Assembly (NCBI GenBank): GCA_022747635.1
Contig: JAKTNV010000024.1
Coordinates: 3,224,001-3,288,000 of the forward strand
DNA length: 64,000 bases
Direction of reading: 5' to 3'
Source of the DNA: Hetaerina americana
Lineage: Eukaryota; Arthropoda; Insecta; Odonata; Calopterygidae
A model generated the notes under the pieces. It was not told where the DNA came from. It was given only the letters and a program-made list of their open reading frames with translations, and searched no databases. The position numbers and the translations under genes are program-made. Of this stretch, positions 47,215 to 58,758 are shown piece after piece (positions within the stretch are counted from its first letter, which is position 1; each line of letters opens with the position of its first letter).

Positions 47215-47286
47215 GCCTCGGTAGCTTAAGTGGCTAAAGCACTCGACTGGATATTGAAGGATCTGGGTTCGAATCCCAGTCAAGGC
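47215..47286 (+). tRNA. tRNA-like sequence with intact A and B boxes, probably not a working tRNA
   Basis: The 72 bases fold as a cloverleaf: acceptor GCCTCGG with TCAAGGC (one C-A mismatch, one G-T pair), D stem GCTT/AAGC, anticodon stem CTCGA/TTGAA (one mismatch), and T arm CTGGG-TTCGAAT-CCCAG (perfect). The A box TAGCTTAAGTGG (47222-47233) and the B box GGTTCGAATCC (47266-47276) match the Pol III internal promoter consensus. The anticodon position reads GGA (serine), but the long variable arm of tRNA-Ser is missing and the stems are imperfect, so this is more likely a tRNA-derived promoter of a short repeat than a functional tRNA. No run of T follows closely as terminator, apart from GATTTTTAC at 47290-47298. 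Confidence 0.6.
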
Positions 47287-47330
47287 GAATGATTTTTACA
47301 CTCTGAAATTGTTGCATTGCAGGGTTAGAT

Positions 47331-47342
47331 AAATTTTTTTCC
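47331..47342 (+). repeat. 12-bp direct repeat, right
   Basis: AGGGTTAGATAA, identical to 46739-46750, directly after the end of the composite element. Confidence 0.75.
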
Positions 47343-50300
47343 AAGAAAATGCATAAATTGCATGCATATATAGAATAAAGACTTTTAATATTCTTTTATT
47401 TCATTTGTGATTATAAAATTTGGTAAACTCGCGACCAAGGTTATGAAAATAAAATTATATTTTCCAATAGGCTGAAAACGTTTTCACAAGTAGAGTAATC
47501 ATGTGAGGTTAATTATTGAAATGCTTTCATAAATCAATTGTCCTATGGTACAGAGTATGCTAAATGTAATCCATGAACCGTTTATTAAGTTTTGCGGAAA
47601 TTTGCCTCCAAGACAATAATTTCTTTGCGAAATGTTCCGCCTGACTAACCCTAAGATCGGAATCTCCCATCCTGGTTTTGGGAGGGTACTCCTAAGTATG
47701 TCATTATTTCACTAGTTAGGCTCAGTTAGTGTAGCCAATTATTTATTTCTTTAAAGTTCTGTGAATATTCCCTTGGTTTTGAATAGAAACGATGATTAAA
47801 TTCAAGATTTTTTGTAAAAATTTACCAGAGTTTAAAATACCTAAGGAGAAATTGCCCAAACTTAAGAACATTTCAGTGAAACAAAAGAATTTATTTAATG
47901 CTATGAGGGAGGTAGTGGTCACTTGCCGTGGGCTGCCATTCTCCTAAATGATGTCTTTCATAATATGGGATTTAGAAATGAGATGTAGGTCAAGAGATGG
48001 ATGGAATATGTGCGATAGGGAAATCGAGGCAAGTAAACAAGACAATTGGGTGACGAATGAGGTCGAAAGTAGCTGATTTATTCCCAGAGATGATTCATCG
48101 TTACACATACATCGTTACACATTGTTCATACACATGACATTATATTGACATTGGTGATTTCCATGGTAGGTCAATGGTCGAAAGAATAAATTTTTGTGAA
48201 TAGGTGGGATACTTATATTTGAAGTATTATTCGGGCTGCAGTGCTTCAAAAATAGATGAATTGCTGGTTGAAAGAAAGCAAAAACATTAAAAGAATCCAT
48301 TTTCTTCTCACTGTGTAAGATTGAAAGTGCTGAGTAAGTATGAAGCTTATTCTCAAACAAATAGTTGGCGATGGGATTTGCCATCTCAATGGGAATAGCC
48401 CTATATAGTTGTTATGAGAAGATGCGGAATCGGTACCGGCACAATAGCAACAGTGAGCGCAATACTTGTAAAAAATAAAGCAAGTTTGTTTCGTGTATGC
48501 TTATTCCCTGCCATAAATTCATCAGAAAAATCGAATCACGTGACGATTAGGCGCTAACAGCGGGACAGATGTGTGCTCTAAAAGCAACTAATTATGGAGA
48601 AACAAGTACAATTTCTTCCCAGCGTCACGAAGAATCATGTTGCCAGGGAATCACCTCTATTGGGAATGACCATTAGCGTCATCAAGCAGTCATATCGACA
48701 TTGACTTCACTAAGTCGAAGGGAGAGGCTATAGGAGACGGAAGCATTCGGCCGAAGTGGGCACGAGAAAATGAAGGAAGAAGCGAGGAGATAAGGAGAAT
48801 CGATGGGCGGGGAAAGATGAAGAGAAATGGCGAGGGAGTGGAAAGTTGACAAGTCGCTCTGGCGAGGAGAGGAGCGGATGTTGAGCTGGGGAAGAAGAGG
48901 GTTTAGGAAAGAGGGAGGGCGGGCACGGAAAATAAAACGGGGGATTTCGAGGGAGGGAAACGGTAGGAGTTGAGAGCAGCTGAAGGGGTGCGCGAACCAG
49001 AATGAAGCTCTGGAATAATAACTAGAAGGGAGAATGAATCCCGTCGGCATTTCCCTTCTTTTGCGGTTATGGGCCACTCGGCCGTAACGGTCGTTAATGC
49101 CTGGGTTGATGGAGGAGCGGAATAGGACGGGTAGGGGACGAGGTCCTGTGTGTGTCTGCAGGAGTGCTGGGTTCTCGCCCGAATTGGCTTCTCCTGGAAC
49201 TAAGAGCCCTTGCAGATTATAGTCCCTTCCGCAGAAGTTGGTGCCGTCTTCGGGGAGTTCTCGCAACCGTGGCCCCGGTTTACGACTGGTGTCGGGCTGA
49301 GTAGAATGTTTCGTCGTCGCCCTCCTCCCGATGTCAGACACGTGTCGGCGATCCAATGAAAATCATCGCGCGGCAACCTGAATTGTGGGTTTCTGCTGGC
49401 TACTTGCTCGCTATTCTTTCTCTTTTGGGAAGAGTGATCCCCTTGCTTTCACGTTTGCTAGGACTTCAAGTCTACTCTCAACCTAGATGATAAGTGTAAC
49501 AATTTTAAGACCGTTTTATCGGGTTTGTCCTTCATCGTGACTCGAGTGATTGTGCGAACTTTAAGTGTAGGAGGAAGCAAATAAAAAAGCAAACCTAATA
49601 TTTTATAAATTTTACGTGAAGACGCACAACTGATAATTTTGAATGATTCTTACCATTATTCTACTCCTAATTTCCAGTCACAGTGATGTAATGATCGTTC
49701 AGCATAAACGTGCATATTTATTTTATCGCTTTCTGTCAAATTAAATGCACCTTTAAAGTTGAGAGTGACATTAAATATGTTGCATTCGGAAGAATGGCCT
49801 CCCTTTAATGAGAAAGAACTCTAGAACAGCGTCGATTTCACAGTTATCTTATCAAACGTCTCTAAGAATTCTGACTCTCGTGGCGATAGTGAGAGAACAG
49901 GAGAGAGAAATCTGTTTGTTTCACAACAGCAATAAAAACCCAGTTTGAGGTCATTTTTAATTTGAAAAACAGAGAATCTTGTTCAAGTAAGGAAAGTATG
50001 AATGCTTCATCATAGTTAAATTATTGCTCATCGGTATGAGGCGGAGATAATATGTCCACTCTCCACCACTTGGAAGTATTTGTTGTTAGTGACGATTTAG
50101 TTAATATTTAATAATCAAGTGAACCTCGATCGACGAAAACAAAAAAAAATCGTCGAAAATTCCATGTAGAATGCGTTTAAATATCGTACCCTTCAACGAT
50201 CCTAATCTTTCTTCTCGTCCGTCATTTTTGCAAATAGGTACAGAACGAAAATAAAGGTCGGGGTGTTAAAATCTCTCAAACGATTGACTAAGGATTTTGT

Positions 50301-52074
50301 GAACAATTAAATGTAATCATTAATATTTTGAAGATTTTCAACACAACGGCTTTTTTTCGGATGACCAAGGATTCACTTGGTAGTGTAGTATCCCTTGGAA
50401 TGGAAATGCCTGGAAAATTCCCACCACGCATTCAAATGTTACCCACAGGGTTTCTGGTGGAAAACGAAAGGGTCCCTTGGGATATTTTACTCTCCATAGT
50501 TCGACTTTTCTTTTGGGTGACAAACCACTTATCCTGTCCTTCTTTTGGAATGGGTAGATGGGTGGGAGTGATTGTAGCGAGGGTGGAGTAAGAGGAGCGA
50601 GGATAGGGAGCAAGAATGCTGAATTGGGGGCGACGGGAGAGGTAGGAGCGGGGCCGAGGAGGGCGTGAGGGTGAGCAGAGTGGCAGGAGAGAGGGATGGA
50701 ACATCGGGGTTGAGGCAGGAGGAGTGACAGGATTGAGAGAATGCACGCTTCCAGAGGAGACCAAAATGGAGGAGAATAGGGGTTTCCTCTTAGACTTGAC
50801 GTTCAGGAGAACATTTCATTGTTTCTATGTTACGGTTTCAGAATGGATGTTTGGCAATGCTATTTAAGGTCATTTGGGGTAGGGGAAGTATGTAATTGGG
50901 GTACTTAAATTACCGTCTATTATTTTCGTAAAATGTGTATCATTATTATTCTCTGTTTGAAGTGATTTCTGATCCCTGCTTCAAAAAGTTAATTATTGCT
51001 CGAGCATAGACTACTCTTAAGCAATTTTTAGAAGTTAAAACCACTGCTGATGATTAATTTATCAATATGAGACAGCTGTTGTGGCATATATAGATAACGT
51101 CAATGTTTATTTAGTATTTACAAAAATTAAATATGTCCAAAATCCACATGTATATTACACGGGCGTACTTATTTTTATCCATGATGATAATATTTTCTTT
51201 GACAAACGGAATGTCAGGCAAGCGGAACACATGAGTAATTATTCTCCCTTTAGTTAAAATTAGAGTGTCTACTTGACTCTTACCTTTTGAGAGTCCTATA
51301 TTAGATAAAAGTTAGTTCTGATACAAAATAATTTCAAGAGTAAATAGTTTTAAACTATGTATTTTGTTCTTAAATGAAAATAATTCGCATTTAGTAGTCA
51401 ACATTGCATAGCACATTTAAGTTATTAAAACCTTTTTATTTCATGGATAATTTTCATGATTCAGGAATGTTTTTTATTCTTCTGTAATCTTTTATTTTTA
51501 GCTTAGTTGAATTAAGTAATTATTTTTCTCTCATAAAAACATTGCATTGATAATTTAAGCAGTTTTTTCTCGCATACATTTTCGTGTACAAGAGGGTTAA
51601 AAAAAAACAGCATGAGTTACTAGTTAAATTCCCATTTATCATAATAACTGCTCAATATCAAAGCGTAATTTTATAGCAAAAAGTGTACAGAGTCCAGAGA
51701 GGTAGTAAGATACTCTCACCTTTTACAAGTCTAGTAGAATGGGGGTAATCGGCTAACTCGTAGTTCTTGAATTCCAATAACTTCTCGATCGAACGAGTAG
51801 ATACAGTGATGTCACGTAATGATTTTATTGGAATGAAATAATACTCGCCCATCTTAAAAATAAGCTCAACATAACACCACAGGCATATGAAAACATCACG
51901 TAATGTTGCTTGGAACATCCTATTTGCCACGTTGGCCTGACACTGGGTACTGCTTGAGATTGAATAAGGAGAGTATCATATATTCAGCAAACTTTGAGCG
52001 CGAAAGAGAGTTGACTAAAACTATCCCATTAGTTGCCAATGATCCAATTTGGTCCGAAGCAGTGAGGAGAATTG
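47343..52074. other. No gene seen; includes the longest open frame of the window
   Basis: AT-rich, apart from a GC-richer, purine-rich stretch at 48700-49340. There a 224-codon minus-strand frame (48682-49356, ATG start) is open. Its second half comes from the purine block and is Ser/Pro/Leu-rich; its first half (about 100 codons) is less biased but matches nothing I know. Another purine-rich block lies at 50590-50720. I do not call a gene here. Confidence 0.45.
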
Positions 52075-52430
52075 GCCAGAGAGCGGGAGGGTTGGGAGGA
52101 GGGGTTGGATGAAGAGAGAGCTGGAGTGGCGGAGGAAGTGTGGGGTGGGGTGGCGAGAAGGGGGTTGAATAGGGAGCGTGAGTTGGTAACGGTTGAATCC
52201 AGACGTTATAGCGAATCGGGCTCATCTCCTTCTGAGTCCCTTCACATACCCTGCCCTCTCCTTTCCCCCTTCCCTTCCCCCCATGTTCTTCCTTCATTTC
52301 CTCTCCGGCTGCCTCATCCAAGAAACCCGTACCCCCCTCCCCGCTCAAAATATTCTCTCCACTCATCTCTCCCACCAGCCGCTCTCCACCCATTCCCATC
52401 CCATCCTCGCTATATCTTCCCCATTTGACA
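52075..52430. other. Purine block switching to a pyrimidine block, with a G-quadruplex motif
   Basis: On the plus strand 52075-52190 is G/A-rich and 52230-52430 is C/T-rich, so strand asymmetry flips within about 40 bp. The first part contains GGGAGGGTTGGGAGGAGGGG (52085-52104), a textbook four-tract G-quadruplex motif. Frames of 118 and 178 codons across it on opposite strands look compositional. Confidence 0.65.
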
Positions 52431-55400
52431 CCCACGTTAAAAAGATTCACATTCACGAATTCCGACTTTGACTTTTATTTATCATTTTTTTCCGAAACGT
52501 GTCTCTCTGCAAATTTTTTACTCTCTTTTTTTATGATCCTTGCTTCGAAACGTTTTTCTTCGAGTTACCCTTTTTTTCCTTTACTCTTTCAGTCACTGCT
52601 TTTATTCCTCCTCCCCATTGCTCAGTATCTCTCCCACATAATCCGGACTACCAACTTGCGTCGAATTATTTTAATTGTAATTACTGGTAGTATATTTTTT
52701 TTATCCTCTCCTCTATGAATACTTATTTGGAGATTATTAATATCTATCGTAATTTCTCTCAGCTTAAATTCTTCTCTTAAGTTCGGCTTCCTACATTTCC
52801 TTCTCCTCTGTTGCCCTGCGATTTTTTCGCACAGAACAAATGGGGAAGAATTTCGCGCGCAATAGCGATCCCTCCTCCTCACGTTTCTTCTCGAAGGAAA
52901 TGCGAGTTCAGACTGTGAGAGCGCGTATTCATTTCCCGTTGCCTCAAATATCTCACAAGCTTTTGTGCTCTCTCTCTCTCTATCTCTCGCTGCATGGGAG
53001 CAAGAGGCGGGAGGTCTCGCGTCCTCCCATTGGTCACGACTTGAAATGACAATGAGCCTAGATTCCATATTTGTCGTTCCTTCCCTTTGTTTCCTCATTT
53101 TCTGTCGATTTTTTCCGGTTCTCTCTCACCTCACGGATATTTCGTCTGCAATATTTTATCCGTGCAATTGCGTCACGGATAAAAGAGGGGGTATTGCAAG
53201 GCGTTTCAGGAGCACTCCAAAACGTTCATCCTTGCAAAGCCAAGGGGGGGAGCGGTAAGCATATTCTGCATGCGCGCATTTGTAGACTGAACTTTGCCCT
53301 CGGAATCGTTTCCGTAAATATTTTTCCCGTTGCTCTTCCTTCCAATGCGGGCACAACTCACTTTTGGATGGCCAAGGAGGGAGCAGATAGGGGTAAAAGT
53401 AAGAGCGTGGCCCGATTTGTTCGGTGGGCTCGAGTATGAAGTTAAGGCAGTAAAACTTTTGAAAGGTATTTTAAGGAAATAGATCCTAGATCTACACGTA
53501 ATATAATGCCCTTTGAATATAAATACCGCTCAAACCCACCTATATACGTCTTTTTAATTATCTATTTGCATGTTATCAATCGCGTGTAGTACAATGGAAA
53601 TGAGAAGGAACGTAATTAATCCTCTTAACTATGTTTTACTAAGTGTTTACTGCTGATTAGTTAACGTGGAAGATATGCATTTTGAGAATTTTGTTCAACT
53701 GTAATGTAACTAAATAAATCTCCGTTTTATTACGAATGTTAATGACCATGTAAATTTAATAAGTCGTGGCCTCTATAGGGTAAATTCTCTTAAGTTCGAC
53801 GTTTATGATAGCCAATTCAGGTTTTCAATGAATTTTCGAGTGGTTTCATGTCATTTATTTTCTCGTTCGAGTTTTAGTTAGTGCCCAGGTTGTATGGCCA
53901 GGTATGCCTAGGCTTGGGGATATAATGCCTGATAGCTAGCTCTTATGTTTACTTTCATAGGATTGAGGGCAGCGCGATAATTTGGGTGGTGAGCTTATTC
54001 ATTTGATGGGTATTCAAGTTAACTGAACCGCAATTTGCGAACGTGAAGGTGATTTTTACGAATCAAGGAGCAATCTTGTTTTTTTATTTATGAAATTTTT
54101 GCCTTACTGATGATGAAATTATTTTCATAAAATCGGATTTCTAATGAGTTTGGAGGAAAAAATAGAAATATTGCGATAATTTTATTATGAGACTACTGCT
54201 TGAAGGCATAAAACTCTACTTGCTGAATAAAATTTTGTTCAGATTCACAGTAACTTGAGCGCAAATTCTCACCACAGTGTTTCAAAAGTATAAGTGAAGT
54301 ATTTGTTAAAGCTAATAATAAAATATGTAGTTTTATAAACGGGAGTGTATTTTATATTTTTGGCAAAAAAATGTCTTTAATTTGTTTCGTGGAATGATGT
54401 GGTTTGGTCTCCCAGTGACGTTTTCACAGAGAAAGCATTTATAAAATTATAGGTGTTGTAATTGTTTTTATTTTCTCCCCTTGATATTTTAAAGAGACTG
54501 TCAGTTGATCTCCAATGTTATCACAAAATATGATGTAATAAGGTCAAAGCGAAGAAAGTAGCAACATTCGATTGGAGTACATTACGTATTCTCTGTTGAT
54601 GAGGAGAAATTTTAGTGTATATTCAATACTTGAACATCCTTGTGTTAATCGTTTTAGTGTATTTTAAGTTTGTTTTCATGATTAGTTACTTGTCCCGAGC
54701 TAAATTGGTCCTTAGGAAGTACGTGTAGTCAAACTCCTATTGCTGAGGATTAAATCGAGGAAAAAAGAGAAAAGCCATATTCGATGAACTTTTGACAATT
54801 TATGCGGGCAATTGAGGTAGTTAGAAAGCCTTCTCGTAAATTGAGAGTCAAGTGGTCTCCTTTGCTGCGATAACAAAAAAAAAGGTTCATTGTTTTACGA
54901 ATTCCCACTATCGGTTTTCGAAAGCAGCTGCAGTGAATCTTTTTGCGTGGAGGAAAATTGGAATGAACCAACTCTTTTAAAAAGTTTTTCTTTTCATCGG
55001 TTTTTCCGGAATGTTTTTCACATTCTAACCGGCTTTATTTTATGTTGCTCGAGCGAGTCCTTCAAAAGTTTTAGGGCAGTGTATTGCTGGAACGGAGCGC
55101 GGAGAAAAAGAATCGCTACTCGACGGTTCCCATCTGATTTCTAAAGAGCCATTTATTCCCCCATGGAAAATAGAGCATATGCGTTCATGCAATCGATGTT
55201 CGGCGATCTCGCCTCTCGTATTGAAAAAAAATGCACGGTGCCTCGACTTAAAATCAATTTTCATTCCATCATGCGTACTGTTATTCCTTATTATTATTTT
55301 TTTATCTTCAACAGAATGAAGGACAGAGTCTAGAGGCAGCCACGGAGTGTGCGTGGTTCATCTTGGGACTTCACACCCTGATTCGTCGTCGGCCTAATAC

Positions 55401-58400
55401 GCCGGAAAAGGAAGGGATAAGGGGGTTTCTGCGTGGGGAGAGGGGGTGGAGGAGGATGACGGGAATCTCTTTCGTCCGCGCTCCATTTTCACATATCTCC
55501 GTCGTCACGTGCTCTTAGACCCCGCGAATCGATTGCCGTGCCATCGTCATCGCGAGCACATTTTATTTTTCATCATCGGGTGAGGAGCAGCCTCGGCGGG
55601 GGGCGTATTTCGGGGGAGTGTTGGGGGAGGGATGGGGTGGAGGGAAAGGGATGGGATGGCATGGGATGGAATGAGCGAGGGAGCTCGCGTTATGGAGTGC
55701 CGGGAGGTGTGTGCAGAGACGACGGGATCCGATATTTATGTGCGTCAGCCTTTTGATGCACGAGGCCAAGATCCCGGCCCCGTGGAGTGAAACCGCTCCA
55801 GCAGAGACCTGGCAGGGAACGAAAGGAAAGCAAATGGTTTTCCCGGAGCGGCAATTTATTCTTCTTTTTTTGGAAGAAATGATTTAATGAAACGTTCAGT
55901 CGCTTTTTTTCTTCGTTTCAATTCTAAAACTGTGGACATTTTACCAGTTTTCTGATACCCAACATCTTGTTCGAATTCTAAGGGATAAGTTATGTTGCTT
56001 GCACCCGGAGCAAAATCAAAGGGAGAGACGGGAAACGATGGCCTTTGTCCTCGGGAGATCCTCTGTTTAGCGTGGAAATGGTAATATATACGATTAGGTA
56101 GTTTTTTATATCAATGTCTTTGAAAAGGTTTGAGTAATATTGTCTACAATTTTCTATTGGAAAACTATCTGCCTTATAAAGCTCGAATTTTATCAGCAAT
56201 TTATGTAACATATACCAAGTATACCTCGTCGTTCTTGTTTCCTCATATTTTAATAAACTTTGCTTAATCATAAGCAGGCATTTTTTTTTACTAGCTACTT
56301 AAGTAAAGCTTGATTTTGAGGCTATATGAGATTGCCGGTGTTCCTCGAAGAGTCTTGCCGTTTTTGGGATCTGTCTGCCGTGATTCGCCTTGGTGAGCAA
56401 CAATTTCACCTTACCTATAGCTGGCGTCCTTATACCTTCACTCGGACTTGAAGACGCCACGGGTCATAGAGATGAAACAATTGTCCGTCAAAAGCTAACG
56501 GACTCAGCCCAATCCCAAAAATGCAAGTTGACACCTCTCGATAGCGCTACAGACTTTGAACCAACAAATCAATCAATTTGATCAGCAGAAAAATATTATT
56601 GATGACATTCTGAAATATGCCCTTCAAAACTGTTATCCCAGTCTACCTTTGTAAGCTGATGAATATTACATTTTATTTGATTGATTTGGCTTAAATAGAA
56701 GTTTTATTTTATTAATAATGATTCGTACGCACTGTTCGACGATTTTTATCCTGGGAAATATTTGAGAACAAATAACTTTAAAAAAGTTTCCTTTTGTTCT
56801 TTCCAAGCCTAAGGGTAACTTGGGAATGATATTACAACCCTAAAATCATATCTCTGAATGAGCTTTAAAATTGAAATCTTTTGTTTTGACTTTTTCTCTA
56901 TGAAAATGAAATCAACTGATAAATTTCAACCAAAACGAAGAAGGAGATCAAGATTAAATAGTATTATTTAAAAGTCTTCAACTGTCTGTCCAATGATAAT
57001 GCACGTAAAAATCTAATTTGTAGACACAAGGAGTAAGAATGCCATGTCTTGACTATTTTGCCTTAAGTCCTTTGCCATATAGACCGTGATTGAGAGCAGG
57101 CATTTATTATTATCAAACCAATGAATTTTATCGTCATAAAAATTGAATTCGGGGTTTCCTTTACTATACACGGCTGTATTTGTAAACTTTAGTAGGTTCA
57201 AAGTTCAATTCTATTCCGAGATGTATGCCGCGTACTGACAACAGAAAAAAATACATCAGCGTCACTTTTGATGCTTTTTCAATTTGTTTCTTTTAATTTT
57301 TTTTCTTTCCCCTTCCTTGTTTCTTTTCTAAGTTCTCCTTGTGACATGATTTGAAGTTTTGCAGACGTTTCAAATGGCTGAATGATGTGTTATTAATCCG
57401 GAAAAATCTTTATTCCTTCATCTATCTGGATTCCCAGCCTTATTTCTCATTGCCACCGCACCCCTATACTTGTTACTTAGATGTATTCCATTCGTCTTTT
57501 GATCCCCAAATGCGAACGCTTGCAACTTCTCTCTTCGTTTCCATCCACCCATATTAGTTGTCATTCAAATGTTTGACCCTCTCCGCAACATTAATTTACT
57601 GTCCCGTAAGTTCTCCTTCCTCCCGACCGGAATCGTTTGTGTGCTCACCGTATTATTTCCATGACCGTTGCGGCCGCGGCTTTCTCTTGTTTTCGTACCC
57701 TGCAGTGGAAAATCTCGATTAAATATGTATCCCCCACGGGGAAATCAAACGAGGGAGCCAAAAACGGAAAGAAGGATGGGAGGAAAAAACTCGGGAAAGG
57801 GTAAAACTCTCTTTCTCTCTCTCATATCGACTCGAGTGGCCGATATTAATGCGCATTCGGATTCGGGGATTGTTTCCCGTTATTGCTATTCCCCTCTTTT
57901 CATTCCTCTCCCCACGCCCGAGGAATGAGTGGCTGGAAACGAAATTTATTAATGCGAATCCCACAAAACTTTTAGCCAGCCAAACTTTTTAGCCCGAGAT
58001 AAAGGGTACTGGAATTCGATGTTTTTTTTGGGTGGTTGTTTTGTTGGGTCCAGGTCAATGTTTGCCCGTCTCGCGGAACTGTAATCATTTAAGATGCATG
58101 TTCTTTTCCTCATGTTGAGCCAAAAGAAAATTTCCGTGACGTGTCTACCTTCTCCCCGGCTTTCATTTCTTTCTCTTGGGTTAGGGGTGGAATCAATCTT
58201 GATGAAATATCGAAACCTTTTCTTCCTCCTCTCCCTACTGCTGTCTCCTCGCTCTTCGAAACGGACCTAGTTTCATTCCATCCACCTACTTTGCTCACAT
58301 TCCTCCCGCCACGATTCATCCTTCCTGCACGCCACCTGTCCGCGTGCGATAAGCTTTCTTCGTTGAAATCGAAAATCCTAAGCATGAGCCGTTTTATTAA

Positions 58401-58477
58401 CATACCTATTTGAATCAGGAAAGAATCTATGTCAAAATAACAAAATTTTTATTTTTCAACAATTATTTAATCTTAAG
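52431..58477. other. No gene seen; GC-richer islands near 52.8-53.4 and 55.3-55.85 kb
   Basis: CpG-containing, GC-richer stretches at about 52840-53420 and 55310-55850 are set in AT-rich DNA. Their frames (up to 158 codons) contain no motif I recognise. They could be exons or promoters of an unseen gene, but nothing supports that beyond composition. The remainder is AT-rich with no recognisable content. Confidence 0.4.
55612..55650 (+). other. G-rich run with G-quadruplex potential
   Basis: G-tracts at 55612-55616, 55623-55627, 55629-55631, 55634-55637, 55642-55644 and 55648-55650, separated by 1-6 bases, more than the four tracts needed for a quadruplex. It lies in the GC-richer island at 55.3-55.85 kb. 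Confidence 0.7.
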
Positions 58478-58758
58478 CAATGTTGGTAGTTCAGTGAGTA
58501 GAGTGAGGGATCGCTGATGAGAGGACACAGCTTCAATTCCGGGTGAATCTTCGCGGCACCGTCAGCTTCATCCAAACTGTGTTTCTTTTCGGGGACCAGA
58601 AATTTCCTTGGAAATGAAGGGCGGCTTTGGAAAATAAACTGATCCCTCTGCCCTGATGTGCGAATTTTGCATACAGTGGGGTTTATTAATAGATTAATAG
58701 CTCTACTCACAACTATTAAACCATTCTTCGCGTTGATTGCCGTGGTTTTTTTATTCAT
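58478..58758 (+). mobile_element. tRNA-derived SINE, diverged
   Basis: It begins with a tRNA-like head: TGGTAGTTCAGTGAG contains an A-box match (TAGTTCAGTGAG, 58487-58498), and GCTTCAATTCC (58530-58540) is one base from the B-box consensus, with the normal A-to-B spacing. The body that follows (about 58620-58758: CCCTGATGTGCGAATTTTGC, then GTTGATTGCCGTGGTTTTTT) matches the segment at 61605-61736 at roughly two thirds of positions. There is no A-tail or clear target duplication, and the minus-strand frame of 100 codons is incidental. SINEs are transcribed by Pol III and moved by LINE proteins; the partner LINE is not in this window. Confidence 0.6.

Larger units (their letters stand above)
46751..47330 (+). 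mobile_element. 580-bp composite foldback/tRNA-like element with 12-bp target duplication
   Basis: The whole block is bracketed by AGGGTTAGATAA on both sides. From left to right it holds: a 40-bp inverted repeat (46751-46790), the rest of a 245-bp foldback unit (46754-46998, copy B of the repeat at 20678-20922), a CTGTTCTGTTT-type short tandem, the same 40-bp sequence inverted and identical (47017-47056), a unique spacer, and a tRNA-like sequence (47215-47286) followed by the arm sequence of the foldback hairpin, ending GTTGCATTGC. The spacer and tRNA part keep a 110-codon frame open on the minus strand (46951-47283), probably by chance. A 12-bp duplication fits retrotransposition better than a TA- or 8-bp-duplicating DNA transposon, but there is no A-tail. 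It is not a class I recognise. Confidence 0.7.

Noticed and set aside
46951..47283. 110-codon minus-strand frame as a conserved small protein
   Set aside because: It runs across the tRNA-like sequence and the inverted repeat of the composite element, so any conservation would reflect the repeat rather than a protein.
48682..49356. The longest open frame of the window (224 codons, minus strand) as a gene
   Set aside because: Its second half arises from a purine-rich block and is Ser/Pro/Leu-rich. The first half has no motif I recognise and no splice or promoter evidence. Long frames over biased DNA are expected by chance.
58513..58540. Hammerhead-like CTGATGAG in the SINE head
   Set aside because: No GAAAC follows at a suitable distance; the sequence is explained as the anticodon region of a tRNA-derived head.
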